NCBI RefSeq assembly: GCF_035918095.1
Contig: NZ_CP109137.1
Location: 868,001-932,000 of the forward strand
DNA from: Streptomyces sp. NBC_01750
GTDB taxonomy: Bacteria; Actinomycetota; Actinomycetes; Streptomycetales; Streptomycetaceae
Direction: 5' to 3'
DNA length: 64,000 nt
Shown: positions 1-9,500 of the stretch, piece by piece
Position numbering within the stretch: position 1 is the first letter of the stretch
Layout: each line of letters begins with the position of its first letter
Made by a program: the position numbers and the translations under genes
The notes under the pieces: generated by a model
Told to the model about the DNA's origin: nothing
Seen by the model: the letters and a program-made list of their open reading frames with translations, nothing else
Database searches by the model: none

Positions 1-2280
1 GCGGGCAGCTCGGCGAAGGCCGGCATCACCGATCACCTCTGGGGCGCCATCAAGACGGGTGTGAAGCGGTGGTTCGACACCAAGGTCGAAGGCATCCTCG
101 GCCTGGGCAAGGCCGTGATCAACGTCCTGGTGAAGGGCTGCGTCTCGATCAAGCAGATCGGCAAGATGGCGTGGGACGCGATCATCGCGTCGCTGCCGAT
201 GATGATCGCGTCGATCGTGATCGAGAAGGTCGTCTCGATGATCGTCCCCGCGGCGGGCGCGATTCTGACCATCGTCCAGGGTCTGATGGCGGCCTGGCAG
301 AGCATCAGCTCGATCCTCTCGGCCTTCAGCAAGTTCTGGGCCTACTTGAAGGCGGTCAAGGCGGGACCGGCGGCCTGCCTGTTCGCGGAGGCGGTCGCGG
401 CGGGGATCGTGGCGCTGCTGGACTTCATCGCCAACTTCCTGATGATCCGCCTGTCTTCGGCAACGAAGGGCGTCGGCAAGCGCCTCAAGGTCATGGCCGA
501 GAAGATCATGAAGGGCCTGAAGAAGACGGGCAAGGGCGCGAAGCAGGCGGCGGGCGACGCGGTGAACAAGGCGCGGGGCGCGGTGCGCAACGCGGTGGAG
601 TCCTTGAGGAAGCCGGCGGGACCGTCGAAGCCGAAGGGGCCGCGGGTCCCGAAGAACCGGTCCGCGTCGACGGACCGGGGTCCGGGCCGCGGCCCACAGG
701 CCGCGAACCACGACAGGCCGACGAGTAAGGCACCGGACAAGGTGCGGGAGCGGCGCCGGGAGGAGTCCGAGGACAGGCTGCACAAGGACAAGGAGTCGAC
801 GAAGGCTCAGCAGGAACGCGGACCCGACTCCACCGCCGACGACCGCACACCAGACCGGAAGCCGGACCTGACGAAGGACAAGGCGCCCGACACGCCGAAG
901 AAGAAGAAAGAGACCGAGGCCCCAAAGCGCACAAAGCCACGCGAGCCGAAGTCGCCACTGGGCAAGGCCCTCCAGAAGATCAAGGGAAAAGTCAAGTCAG
1001 CACTGAAGAAGGTACGCAATGCCGGCAAGGCGCTCGGCAAGAAACTTCGGAAGTCCAAGCTCGGCAAGGCGCTCAAGAACAGCGCCAAGAAGGTGCGAGA
1101 CTTCTTCAATAAGAAGCGCGACCGCATGCGCGACGACAAGAGGAACCGGACGGACAGGAGAAACCAGCGGCGCGACAGTCGCAAGAAGAAGGAGAAGTCC
1201 CAACAGGCCAAGCACGACCGGCTGGACAAAATTCTCCCTCGACTTCATCGCATCCTCAAAAGCCGACTGGAGCCAGGCATCCCACAGCTGGCGCACCGAG
1301 TGCTTCTCGCTGCCCTGCGCACCTGGTACCGGCTGACCAGTCTGACAAAGGAAGACAGCCCGGAGTTCAGGGTGCGCGCGACTCTCAATCCTGGACGCAC
1401 AGTCATCGCCGGAATATCAGAGAACCTGCGCGACTACTTGAAGCGTCAGCAGCTGCCGCGTCCCGTGGTACTGCCTCTACCTCGGAATGGGACCCCGCCG
1501 GGGGTCCGGCCGGGGTCGGAGACCAACGCAAAGTATATCAACCCTGTGTACGCGGACGAGCACGGACGGGAGCCGAGCGGGCAGAGCACGGAGGGCTTCG
1601 ACTACCTGGAGTTGCACAAGTTCAACAAGAATCCCCCACCGCAGTGGGACCGTATGCACCTCATACCCCGCGAAGTGGGCGGAGCGGCGAAAACAACCAA
1701 CTTCGTGCCGGCCAGAAACGAGGACAACAAAGCGTTCTACAACAGCATCGAGAAGTACGCGGGTCAGACATTCGGCAGCAAGTCCAGTACCAATCCGCCG
1801 TCGCCGGGTTGGTACAAGGCATCCCTGACACGCTACTCAGGCACAGCCAGGAAGTACCCGACGGGGAAGTACCCGGAAGGCTTCCCGAAACGACTGGAAG
1901 CCCAGTGGGGCCTGTACGCGAGGAATGGCCGCGGGTCCGGACTCAACCACACGGACTGGAGGCAGTTGCCCGCCCGAATGACAGCCGCGATCGACTTTGC
2001 ACCCCCGCCGGTCCCTGGCACCACGCCCGCCACGGTCAACATCAACAAGGACAGCAGGGAGTCCGTCAAGGCCGCTCTCAGGCAGAGCGCAGTCTTCATG
2101 GACGCAGTCATGGAAGAGCGAGCAAAGGCCGGTCCCGGCGGACAGGCGTTCAACGACATCCTCGACATGCGCACCAAACTTGCAGGCTTCAAATCGAGGG
2201 CAGGGAAGAGCCTGTACAACCTCGACAAGGCCATGAACCAGGTCGAAGCGCGCTACGTTGCCGGATTGTTCACTTTCTAG
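1..2280 (+). CDS. eCIS-associated polymorphic toxin/effector, 5' end outside window
   Basis: The frame is open from base 1, so the start lies upstream; a GTG at 61 is internal. Order seen: an amphipathic/hydrophobic part with two long hydrophobic stretches (about 181-285 and 361-450), a very Lys/Arg-rich linker (about 480-1215), then a distinct C-terminal domain. That domain carries a DRMH motif (Asp codon 1648, His codon 1657), a Gly-Gly, then Asn-Phe-Val-Pro and a downstream Asn/Glu. This is the layout of the DNA/RNA non-specific endonuclease fold (usual DRGH...GG...N.VP...N...E). The hydrophobic part resembles the middle of DUF4157-type eCIS effectors. It precedes baseplate genes and is followed by a likely immunity gene. 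Inference: a cargo toxin delivered by the injection system. Nuclease class is moderately sure, activity unproven. Confidence 0.72.
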   Translation, partial: AGSSAKAGITDHLWGAIKTGVKRWFDTKVEGILGLGKAVINVLVKGCVSIKQIGKMAWDAIIASLPMMIASIVIEKVVSMIVPAAGAILTIVQGLMAAWQSISSILSAFSKFWAYLKAVKAGPAACLFAEAVAAGIVALLDFIANFLMIRLSSATKGVGKRLKVMAEKIMKGLKKTGKGAKQAAGDAVNKARGAVRNAVESLRKPAGPSKPKGPRVPKNRSASTDRGPGRGPQAANHDRPTSKAPDKVRERRREESEDRLHKDKESTKAQQERGPDSTADDRTPDRKPDLTKDKAPDTPKKKKETEAPKRTKPREPKSPLGKALQKIKGKVKSALKKVRNAGKALGKKLRKSKLGKALKNSAKKVRDFFNKKRDRMRDDKRNRTDRRNQRRDSRKKKEKSQQAKHDRLDKILPRLHRILKSRLEPGIPQLAHRVLLAALRTWYRLTSLTKEDSPEFRVRATLNPGRTVIAGISENLRDYLKRQQLPRPVVLPLPRNGTPPGVRPGSETNAKYINPVYADEHGREPSGQSTEGFDYLELHKFNKNPPPQWDRMHLIPREVGGAAKTTNFVPARNEDNKAFYNSIEKYAGQTFGSKSSTNPPSPGWYKASLTRYSGTARKYPTGKYPEGFPKRLEAQWGLYARNGRGSGLNHTDWRQLPARMTAAIDFAPPPVPGTTPATVNINKDSRESVKAALRQSAVFMDAVMEERAKAGPGGQAFNDILDMRTKLAGFKSRAGKSLYNLDKAMNQVEARYVAGLFTF

Positions 2281-2320
2281 TGGCACCCACCCGCCTGATC
2301 ACTTACAGAGAGCCAGCGTC

Positions 2321-3028
2321 ATGCAGAATCTCACTCCGAACGAGCAACGACACGCAGCGTCATTGGAACAAATCCGTACGAGCCCTTTCCTTGAAGCGGA
2401 ATGCGGAACCACCGATGAGTTGGCGGAGCCCGTCGAAGACCTGCTGCCACTGTACGAGCACAATCCCGACTGGGAGGACGTGGAATTCGACGAGAGTCTG
2501 CTGAACTGCTCTCTTCGTTTCTCGGATCTAGGAGCCCGATGGGCGACGTCCGGGAACCTTCCGGAAATCTATGGAGAATTCAGGATCCTTCATTTCTACG
2601 ACGTGTTCGACCAGTCCGAAGGACCCTCCGGAGGGGAGGAGGCCACAAATTTTCAGCAGGAGTTCCTCTCGCAGTTGCGCATATTCGATCACACACCTCG
2701 CTCCGGCGCAGGAATGGTGACATACATGCGAATGCAGCCGCATGTCACATCCTTGGAAATCTGGTACCAGGATATAGCCGACATCGGCAGTGAACCCTAC
2801 CCGGCCAACTTCATCAGAATGAACATCACATACTGCGAGTATCTCGAGGCATTGCTCCTCACCAAAGGAACTTACGGCTGGCAGTATCTATACACTGACG
2901 TCTCACTGCGCGGGGGCGAATTCCACAGCAAAGCCCGCTACCTCAAACACATGCTGGACGTTTTTCCCGGAATTTTTCCGCAGTACGACTACACGTCGCT
3001 GGCGGCAAGGCTGGAGGAACGGCTGTGA
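2321..3028 (+). CDS. Hypothetical protein, candidate immunity protein for the upstream toxin
   Basis: 235 aa from the ATG at 2321, 40 bases after the toxin stop; an in-frame GTG/ATG further upstream would overlap the toxin end and lacks a ribosome site. Soluble and acidic, with no signal peptide or membrane segment and no family I recognise. Base composition is clearly AT-richer than the neighbours (31 G/C in the 60 bases from 2641), which suggests transfer together with the toxin end. Position directly after a nuclease-type C-terminal domain is the classic place for a cognate immunity gene, so that role is inferred from context only. Confidence 0.6.
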   Translation: MQNLTPNEQRHAASLEQIRTSPFLEAECGTTDELAEPVEDLLPLYEHNPDWEDVEFDESLLNCSLRFSDLGARWATSGNLPEIYGEFRILHFYDVFDQSEGPSGGEEATNFQQEFLSQLRIFDHTPRSGAGMVTYMRMQPHVTSLEIWYQDIADIGSEPYPANFIRMNITYCEYLEALLLTKGTYGWQYLYTDVSLRGGEFHSKARYLKHMLDVFPGIFPQYDYTSLAARLEERL

Positions 3029-3098
3029 GGGTCTCCGCAGATAGAAGCGCATGAAACGCCGGGCACCGAAATTCAGCCCCCATCCAAAGTGAGGCGAA

Positions 3099-3764
3099 AT
3101 GACCCGCTACGCAGACATACCCAAGCCCATCCGCTCCGGCATCGTCGTCGTCGACCCCGAACGCGGCACCCCCCAGCGCATCATCGTCCTCCAGTTCAAC
3201 CCCGACACCCTCGAACGCTCCCTCGCCCCCCAGGCCGCCGGCGGCTCCGGTGATGCCGGCGGGGGCGGCAGCGGAGGGGATCGCAACGAAGCCCTCCGGC
3301 TCAAGGGGCCCGCCGAGGAGAGCTGGAAGTTCACCGCCGAGATCGACGCCACCGATCAGTTCGAGGTCGCCGCGCCCGACGGGATCCACCCCGAGCTCGC
3401 CACGCTCGAGATGCTGGTGCACCCCACCAGCGCACAGCTTCGCGAGGCCTCCCGCCAGACCAGGAAGGGCACCATCGAGATCAGTCCGATCGAGATGCCG
3501 CTGACCCTCTTCACCTGGGGCAGCAAGCGCGTCATGCCCGTGCGGCTCACCGAACTGTCCATCAACGAATCGGCGTTCGACGTCAATCTCAACCCCATCA
3601 GGGCCAGCCTCGGCATCGGTATGAAGGTCCTCAGCGTGAGCGATCTGCCGGCCGGGCACCGCGGGGCCGATCTGTATCTCGCGCATCTGGCGCAGAAGGA
3701 GCGGCTGGCTCGGGCCGCAAGAAGTGGCCGGCTGGCCGAGCTCGGTCTGGGACGGGGGTTGTAG
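3099..3764 (+). CDS. eCIS tube-associated protein (CIS tube / Afp7-gp53-like)
   Basis: 221 aa. It begins with a short segment followed by VLQFNPDTLERSL, the hallmark N-terminus of CIS tube/tail-terminator-like proteins that join the inner tube to the baseplate hub. A Gly/Ser-rich loop at about residues 48-60 follows, then a conserved beta-rich body that ends in an Arg/Leu-rich helix. The usual partner with LysM lies immediately downstream (3771), as expected for a gp53-type function split over two genes. A ribosome site (GTGAGGCGAA) precedes the ATG. Family assignment is good; the exact position in the particle is inferred from homologous systems. Confidence 0.8.
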   Translation: MTRYADIPKPIRSGIVVVDPERGTPQRIIVLQFNPDTLERSLAPQAAGGSGDAGGGGSGGDRNEALRLKGPAEESWKFTAEIDATDQFEVAAPDGIHPELATLEMLVHPTSAQLREASRQTRKGTIEISPIEMPLTLFTWGSKRVMPVRLTELSINESAFDVNLNPIRASLGIGMKVLSVSDLPAGHRGADLYLAHLAQKERLARAARSGRLAELGLGRGL

Positions 3765-3770
3765 GACGTG

Positions 3771-4118
3771 ATGGAGCCGTACGAGAGCGCACTTGACGCC
3801 ATACCGGGGGCCCACCCGTACCCGCGGACGAGTCGTTATCACGACGCCGAGATCGGGGTGCATCGCACAGCGGACGGCACCGAAATCCGGTACACCAAGC
3901 GGCGCTTGCTGCCGCCGCTGAGCGAAACCGCCGACGAGACCGCCCCGCACACCGTCAGCAGCGGCGAGCGCCCCGACCATCTCGGTCAGCGCTACTTCGG
4001 CGACCCCGGCCAGTGGTGGCAGATCGCGGACGCCAATCCCGTACTCGACCCGCAGGAACTGACCGCCGAGCCGGGGCGGACGATCGACATACCTCTGCCG
4101 GGTGGGTTCCATGGCTGA
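3771..4118 (+). CDS. LysM-containing baseplate protein (gpX/gp53-like)
   Basis: About 115 aa from ATG 3771; a GTG at 3768 would add one residue. The C-terminal half has the short LysM signature seen in phage tail protein X: YFGDPGQWWQIADANPVLD, then a Pro/Gly turn ending in IDIPLPGG. In phage and eCIS baseplates this domain links the tube initiator to the gpD hub. The N-terminal about 70 residues carry Tyr/Arg-rich text with no known motif. The stop overlaps the start of the next gene (ATG 4111), implying translational coupling. Confidence 0.8.
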   Translation: MEPYESALDAIPGAHPYPRTSRYHDAEIGVHRTADGTEIRYTKRRLLPPLSETADETAPHTVSSGERPDHLGQRYFGDPGQWWQIADANPVLDPQELTAEPGRTIDIPLPGGFHG

Positions 4119-5250
4119 TGAGCCCATCGGGAGCGGGCCCGTCCATCTCACCCTGCGCATGGGCCCCAAGCTCACCCGTCCGGTGCCGGCCGAGGTGGCC
4201 GAGGCGCTGCTGTCCGCGCAGATCACCATGACCTCGGGGGAACGGAGCGGGTTCCAGCTTGCCTTCGATCTGACCAAGCGGGGGCTGATCTCCCAGCGGC
4301 TGCTGCCCGAGGGCTTCTTCGATCCGAAGACCAGGGTGATCGTCACGACCTCCGTCAAGGGAACGCCGACGGTGATCCTCGACGGGCTCATCGTGCGGCA
4401 GGAAGTGGGCGCCAGCAATCAGCCGGGGCAGACCACGCTCACCGTCACCGGTGAGGATCTGACCCTGCTGATGGATCTGGAGGAGCGGACGGACCGGTAT
4501 CCCAATCTCGGCCCCGCCCAGCGGGTCGAGCGGATTCTGCGGAGATACGCGGACTACGGAATCGATCCCTGGATCATCCGTGAGCAGATCCATCAGCCGC
4601 CCCGCGAGCAGCTGCGTGTCGACTACCAGACCGGCACCGATCTGCAGTACCTGAACGAGCTGGCCCGCGCCAACGGCTACACCTTCTATCTGGAGCCGGG
4701 ACCGGGCATCGGCCGGTCCGTCGCCTTCTGGGGTCCCGAGCAGCGACTCGGTCAGCGCCAGCACGCGCTGAACGTCAACATGGACAACAACTCCACGGTC
4801 GACCAGCTGACGTTCGCGTACGACGGGTCGGCCAGGGAAGAGCCCCAGGCGCGCGTCCAGGACCCGCGCACCCGCGACGTACGCCTGCTGGCGCAGCCCG
4901 ACATCAGCCCGCTGCGGCCGCCGCTGGGCCTCCGGGCCTCCCCCGCTCTCAAACGCAAGACCCTTTCCGGTACGGCCAAGAAGGAGCTCGGGCAGGCCGA
5001 GGCCGAGACCCTCGCCAGGGCCGCGACCTCCGCGGACGCGATTTCCGGGTCCGGCTCGCTCGATGTCAATCGGCACGGATACGTCCTGCGGCCACGGGAG
5101 TTGGTGGGGGTTCGCGGCTCGGGCGTGACCTACGACGGCGACTACTACGTCAAGAGCGTCACGCACAACCTCAGGCCAGGCTCGTACCAGCAGAACTTCA
5201 CGCTCTCCCGCGAGGGCCTGATCGCCCGCAGCAGGACAGTGCGCCCGTAG
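4111..5250 (+). CDS. gpD-like baseplate hub protein (phage late control D family)
   Basis: 379 aa from ATG 4111, overlapping the LysM gene; a GTG at 4102 adds three residues. The sequence follows gpD/VgrG N-terminal hub proteins: an early beta domain, a GxDLTLLMDLEE-type strand-helix, a DYQTGTDLQYLNELARANGY segment that is typical of the family, and a C-terminal domain with SGSLDVNRHGYVLRPRELV followed by YDGDYYVKSVTHNL. It would form the trimeric hub above the spike. In Afp/PVC systems the hub and spike base are fused in one VgrG-like protein; here the spike base is the separate next gene. Confidence 0.85.
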   Translation: MADEPIGSGPVHLTLRMGPKLTRPVPAEVAEALLSAQITMTSGERSGFQLAFDLTKRGLISQRLLPEGFFDPKTRVIVTTSVKGTPTVILDGLIVRQEVGASNQPGQTTLTVTGEDLTLLMDLEERTDRYPNLGPAQRVERILRRYADYGIDPWIIREQIHQPPREQLRVDYQTGTDLQYLNELARANGYTFYLEPGPGIGRSVAFWGPEQRLGQRQHALNVNMDNNSTVDQLTFAYDGSAREEPQARVQDPRTRDVRLLAQPDISPLRPPLGLRASPALKRKTLSGTAKKELGQAEAETLARAATSADAISGSGSLDVNRHGYVLRPRELVGVRGSGVTYDGDYYVKSVTHNLRPGSYQQNFTLSREGLIARSRTVRP

Positions 5251-5290
5251 AGACGCGTCCGCAGAGACGTGAGGACCAGGAGAACTTCGC

Positions 5291-5818
5291 ATGGCTGCAG
5301 GACCGAACAACCGGTTTCTCGGCAAGTTCCGGGGACGGGTGATCGACAACAAGGACCCGCTCAAGCTCGGGCGGATCACGGCCCAGGTGCCCGATGTGCT
5401 CGGTGACGAGGCGTCCACCTGGGCGCTGCCGTGTCTGCCCTTCACCGGACGGCAGGCGGGTCAGTACGTCGTGCCCGGGATCGGCGCCGGCGTGTGGATG
5501 GAGTTCGAGCAGGGGGATCCCAGCTTCCCCATCTGGACGGGGAGTTGGTACGGGGACGCCTCCGAGCTGCCGCCCCGGGCGAGCGCCGAGCTGCCCGGCT
5601 CGCAGCCGGTGGTCATCCAGACGCCCGGTGATCACAAGCTGGTGATGTCGGACGTGCCCGGCGGTACGGGGATTCTCCTTGAGGCCAAGGGCGGGGCCTA
5701 CGTCCAGATCGACGAGAAGGGCGTGACCATCGGCACCGGCAAGGGGGCGTCGATCGTGCTGGTCGGCGACGAGGTCAACATCAACGAGGGCCGGCTGATC
5801 GTGCCGAGGAAGCGATGA
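5291..5818 (+). CDS. gpV-like spike/baseplate protein (OB-fold, gp5 type)
   Basis: 175 aa. N-terminal residues 10-95 match the phage baseplate assembly protein V / gp5 OB-fold: GKFRGRVIDNKDPLKLGRI, then a WALPCLPF and a GVWMEFEQGDPSFPIWTG core. The remainder (GTGILLEAKGGAYVQIDEKG) is a short beta-prism stalk with repeated strand pattern, as in spike proteins. It sits between the gpD hub and the PAAR-like tip, with a four-base ATGA overlap into the latter. Role: spike base of the eCIS. Confidence 0.85.
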   Translation: MAAGPNNRFLGKFRGRVIDNKDPLKLGRITAQVPDVLGDEASTWALPCLPFTGRQAGQYVVPGIGAGVWMEFEQGDPSFPIWTGSWYGDASELPPRASAELPGSQPVVIQTPGDHKLVMSDVPGGTGILLEAKGGAYVQIDEKGVTIGTGKGASIVLVGDEVNINEGRLIVPRKR

Positions 5819-6186
5819 GTACCAGGACCGATGGAACGGGGAGTTACGTGTTGTCGGGGAATCTCGTGAACGGCGGCAGCGTCATCAGCTGCCCGCACGG
5901 CGGCCGCGTCGTGCCCGCCTCCGCCGCGTCGTCCGCGGTGCGGATCGACGGCAGGCCCGTGCCCACCGCGGCCGAAGTCTTCGCGGTGAGCGGCTGCCGC
6001 CACACCGTCGGCGGCGTACCGCATCCGTGTGCCACGGTCCGCTGGACGCCCGACCGCGGTGGTGTGCTCATCGACGGCAGGCCCGTACTGCTGGAAAGCA
6101 CCTCCGCGCTCTGCTTCAGCGCCGCGCTGGTGCCGCAGGGACCGCCGGTCGTCGCCGCGTCGGCGCGGGGGGTGTCGTCGCGATGA
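5815..6186 (+). CDS. PAAR-like spike tip protein
   Basis: 123 aa, coupled by ATGA overlap to the spike gene before and by overlap to gp25 after. Small beta-rich protein with Cys/His pairs: SCPHGG near residue 25, GCRHTVGG near residue 62, PHPCATVRW near residue 71 and a late Cys. These Cys/His positions are consistent with the metal-binding PAAR/DUF4280-type tip that sharpens the spike. Family assignment rests on size, gene position and the Cys/His pattern, because the literal PAAR motif is absent. Confidence 0.65.
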   Translation: MSTRTDGTGSYVLSGNLVNGGSVISCPHGGRVVPASAASSAVRIDGRPVPTAAEVFAVSGCRHTVGGVPHPCATVRWTPDRGGVLIDGRPVLLESTSALCFSAALVPQGPPVVAASARGVSSR

Positions 6187-6551
6187 GGAGCGATATCGCC
6201 TTCCCCTTCCGCACGGACCGGCGGGGACGCACCGCGCATGCCGCGTATGACGAGCATGTGCGCGATCTGATCGAGCAGTTGCTGTTCACCAGCCCCGGCG
6301 AGCGCGTGATGCGTCCCGACTTCGGCTGCGGGCTGCTCGATCTGGTCTTCACGCCCAACAGTCCCGAACTGGCCTCCGCGCTTGAGCTGTCGGTGCAGGC
6401 CTCCCTGCAGCGCTGGCTGGGCGAGCTGATCGAGGTGGAGGCCCTTGACGTGGTGAGCGAGGAGAACGTGGTCCGGGTGTATCTGCGCTACGTGGTGCGC
6501 TCCACCGCGAGCCGGCGCGACGACGTGTTCGAGGGGAGCGGCCCGGCATGA
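6183..6551 (+). CDS. GPW/gp25 family baseplate wedge protein
   Basis: 122 aa from ATG 6183 (overlapping the previous stop). The text matches gp25/lysozyme-like wedge proteins: DIAFPFRTDRRG, a helix HVRDLIEQLLFTSPGERVMRPDFGCG, then LLDLVFTPNSPELASALE and a beta strand VVRVYLRYVV. gp25 is a universal component of contractile baseplates that nucleates sheath attachment. The stop overlaps the start of the next wedge gene at 6548. Confidence 0.92.
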   Translation: MRSDIAFPFRTDRRGRTAHAAYDEHVRDLIEQLLFTSPGERVMRPDFGCGLLDLVFTPNSPELASALELSVQASLQRWLGELIEVEALDVVSEENVVRVYLRYVVRSTASRRDDVFEGSGPA

Positions 6552-9500
6552 GCGGTACGAGCGAGGAGTTGATCTGCCGTACGGACGGCAGGCGCGCCAG
6601 GGTACGGGCCGCACAGCTCGGCGGTGTGGACGCCGTCGAGGTCGGTGACGACGGGCTGACGCTCACGGTCACCTTCCTCGGCAAGGCGCCCCACGGGCTC
6701 TGCCCGGAGAACATACGCATCGACGGCGGGCGCCGGATCACCGGCATCGAGGCCGTCGAGGTGTCCGTCGAGCGCGAGGAGGACCCGGAGCTCGACGACC
6801 GGCTGTTCGTCACGCTCGACCGCACCGGGGACACTCCCCCGGCTACCGCTGGGGGTGCCCCCACCCGCTACCGGCTCTCGGTCGTCGACACGGATCCGTA
6901 CGGAAGGCCCGGCACCGAGCCGTTCCCCGGCTTCGACCAGCGGTACTTCTCCGCCGAGTTCGACTTCCGTCCGGATTGCCCCACCCCCTTCGACTGCAAG
7001 GACGAGCAGCCGGACTGCCCGCCCGTCTTCAGAGCCGCGCCTGTGATCGACTACACGGCGCGCGACTACGACACGATCCGCCGCCTGATCCTGGACCGGC
7101 TGGCACTGACCACACCTGACTGGGCCGAGCGCAACGCCGCCGACCTCGGGACCACACTGGTCGAACTTCTCGCCCACACCGCCGACCGGATCAGCTACCA
7201 GCAGGACGCGGTCGCGACGGAGGCGTACCTGGACACGGCCCGCCGCCGGGTGTCCGTACGCCGTCATGTGCGGCTCATCGACTACCCCATGCACGACGGC
7301 GTCAACGCTCGCGCTTTCGTCGCGGTCGAGACCTTACGGGCGCTGACACTGCAGCCCGGGACGTACCGCTTCGCGGCCGTCGACATCCGCAGCCTCGGTC
7401 CGCGCGACCGGCCCGAGCTCGGCACCGTCATCGACGACCGGGAGCTGGCTGTGCTGGACGAGCGCGGATCGGTGGAGGTGTTCGAGCCGGTCGCCAGCAA
7501 CGATCCGCTGGTGCTGCGTCCCGAGCACAACACCATCCGCTTCTGGACCTGGGCCGATGAGGTGTGCTCACTGGCCGTGGGAGCGACCTCCGCGACGCTG
7601 CGGGACGAGTGGACCGACGAGGAGTGCACGATCAGAACGCTGGATCTGTCGCCCGGCGATCTGCTGCTGATCGAGGAGGTGCGGGGAGCGCGTTCCGGTA
7701 CGCCGGGCGACGCCGACCCGTCCCACCGCCAGGCCGTACGTCTCACATCCGTCACTCCGGTCGTGGACCGGCTGGCGGACCAGCCGGTCCTGGAGGTCAC
7801 CTGGGCACGGGAGGACGCACTCGCCTTCCCGGTCTGTCTGTCGACGCGCGGCGGCCGGGACTGCGAGCCCGTGGAGGATGTGAGCGTGGCGCGCGGCAAT
7901 GTCGCGCTCGTCGACCACGGCCGGTCGCTGACCTTCTGCGGCGGTACGCCCGAGACGGTCACTGTGCCACCCGCGCCCGCCGTCCTCGGAACCTGCGAGC
8001 CGTCCGGTTTCGGCTGCTGGGACCGCAATGAGGGCAATGAGGCGGCTGATCTCATCAACTCCCGTCTCGATCAGACGCGTTCGGGTCGGCTGCTGACCGC
8101 CGATCAGATACGGGAGCTGTTCACCGTGATCGGCGAGGACGCGACCGGGCGTGCCGGTCTCGGTCTGGAACTCGCGGGCCGGCGGCGGGAGAAGGTCGTG
8201 CCGGGCACCGCCTATGCGCAGGCCGAGGCGCTGGCGACGCTGCTGGCGCAGGTCGTCTACCCGGGAATCCCGCCGCGTTTCCGGCCGGTGCTGCCCCGCT
8301 CCCCCGTCGTCCAGGCCGTGCCGTTCCCTCAGGCTCTCCATGTGTCGGCCGGGCAGGCCGACCGGCTCGCCGCCGTCCCGGGCCGCGTCCGGCAGCGCCT
8401 CGTCGAGCTGTGGCGCAGCGCTCGGGACTGCGACGGGCTCACGGAGCCCGAGATCGCCGAGCTGACCGTGCTGTTCGGGCTGCGGGTGCTGGAGCGTCTG
8501 GAGCTGCGCCGCCATCCGGTGCGCGCACTGCGCGAGTTGCTGCACCGCAGTGAGCGGCTGCTGGCCGCGAAACTGCGCCGTATCGATGTGCTGATCGCCC
8601 GGGGGCGGGCGGGCGCGGTGCTCGACGCCGGTATCGCCTGGGAGATCGCGCACAGTTGGGGTCCGCCGTACGCGGCCGGGCTCGACCCGGACGAGCCGGT
8701 GCTGCGAGGTCCGGCGGCCGCCCTCGTACAGGATCCGCGGGCCGCGCTGCCCGCGGTGACCGTCAGGGACGGCGCGCAGGACACGGAACCGTGGACGCCG
8801 AAGCGGGATCTGCTGAGCAGCGGGCCGCGGGAGCGGCACTTCGTCGGTGAGCTGGAGGACGACGGACGGATCGCGCTGCGGTTCGGCGACGGACGGCACG
8901 GAGCCCGTCCGCGGCCGGGCGCCCGGCTGGAACTGCACTACCGGCTCGGCGGCGGCACGGCGGGCAACGTCGGCGCCGAGGCCATCAACCATCTGGTGCT
9001 GTGCCGCGATCGGGACGAGTCGGACGCCGGGGACCCGATGCCGGTGGCGGGGGTGCGCAACCCGCTGCCGGCCGTCGGTGGCACCGAGCCCGAACCCTTG
9101 GAACAGGTGCGCCAGTTGGCCCCGCTCGACCTCAGGCGCTCGCGGCTGCGCGCCGTCACTGCCGAGGACTACGCCGCGCTGGCGTCGAAGCTCCCGGGGG
9201 TGCAGCGGGCGGCCGCGGAGATCCGCTGGACCGGCAGTGCGCAGGAGGCCCATATCGCTGTCGACGCGCTGGGGGCCGGGGACCCATCGCAGGAACTGCT
9301 CGACTCGGTGTCGTACGCCCTGGAGCGCTACCGCCGGATCGGTCACGACCTCGTCGTGGGGCCGGCCAGGTCGGTGCCGCTGGACATCGCTCTCGCGGTG
9401 TGCGCGGCGCCCGGGCACCAGCACGGGCAGATCCTCGCCGAGCTCTACCGGCTGCTGGGCAGCCGTCGGCTGTCCGGCGGACGGATCGGCTTCTTCCACC

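Noticed and set aside
69..728. Long second-frame reading over the effector gene
   Set aside because: Arg/Gly-rich text typical of a shadow frame in high-GC DNA; no ribosome site and no family pattern.
2943..5445. Long minus-strand open frames across the baseplate genes
   Set aside because: Antisense shadows of well-supported plus-strand baseplate genes.
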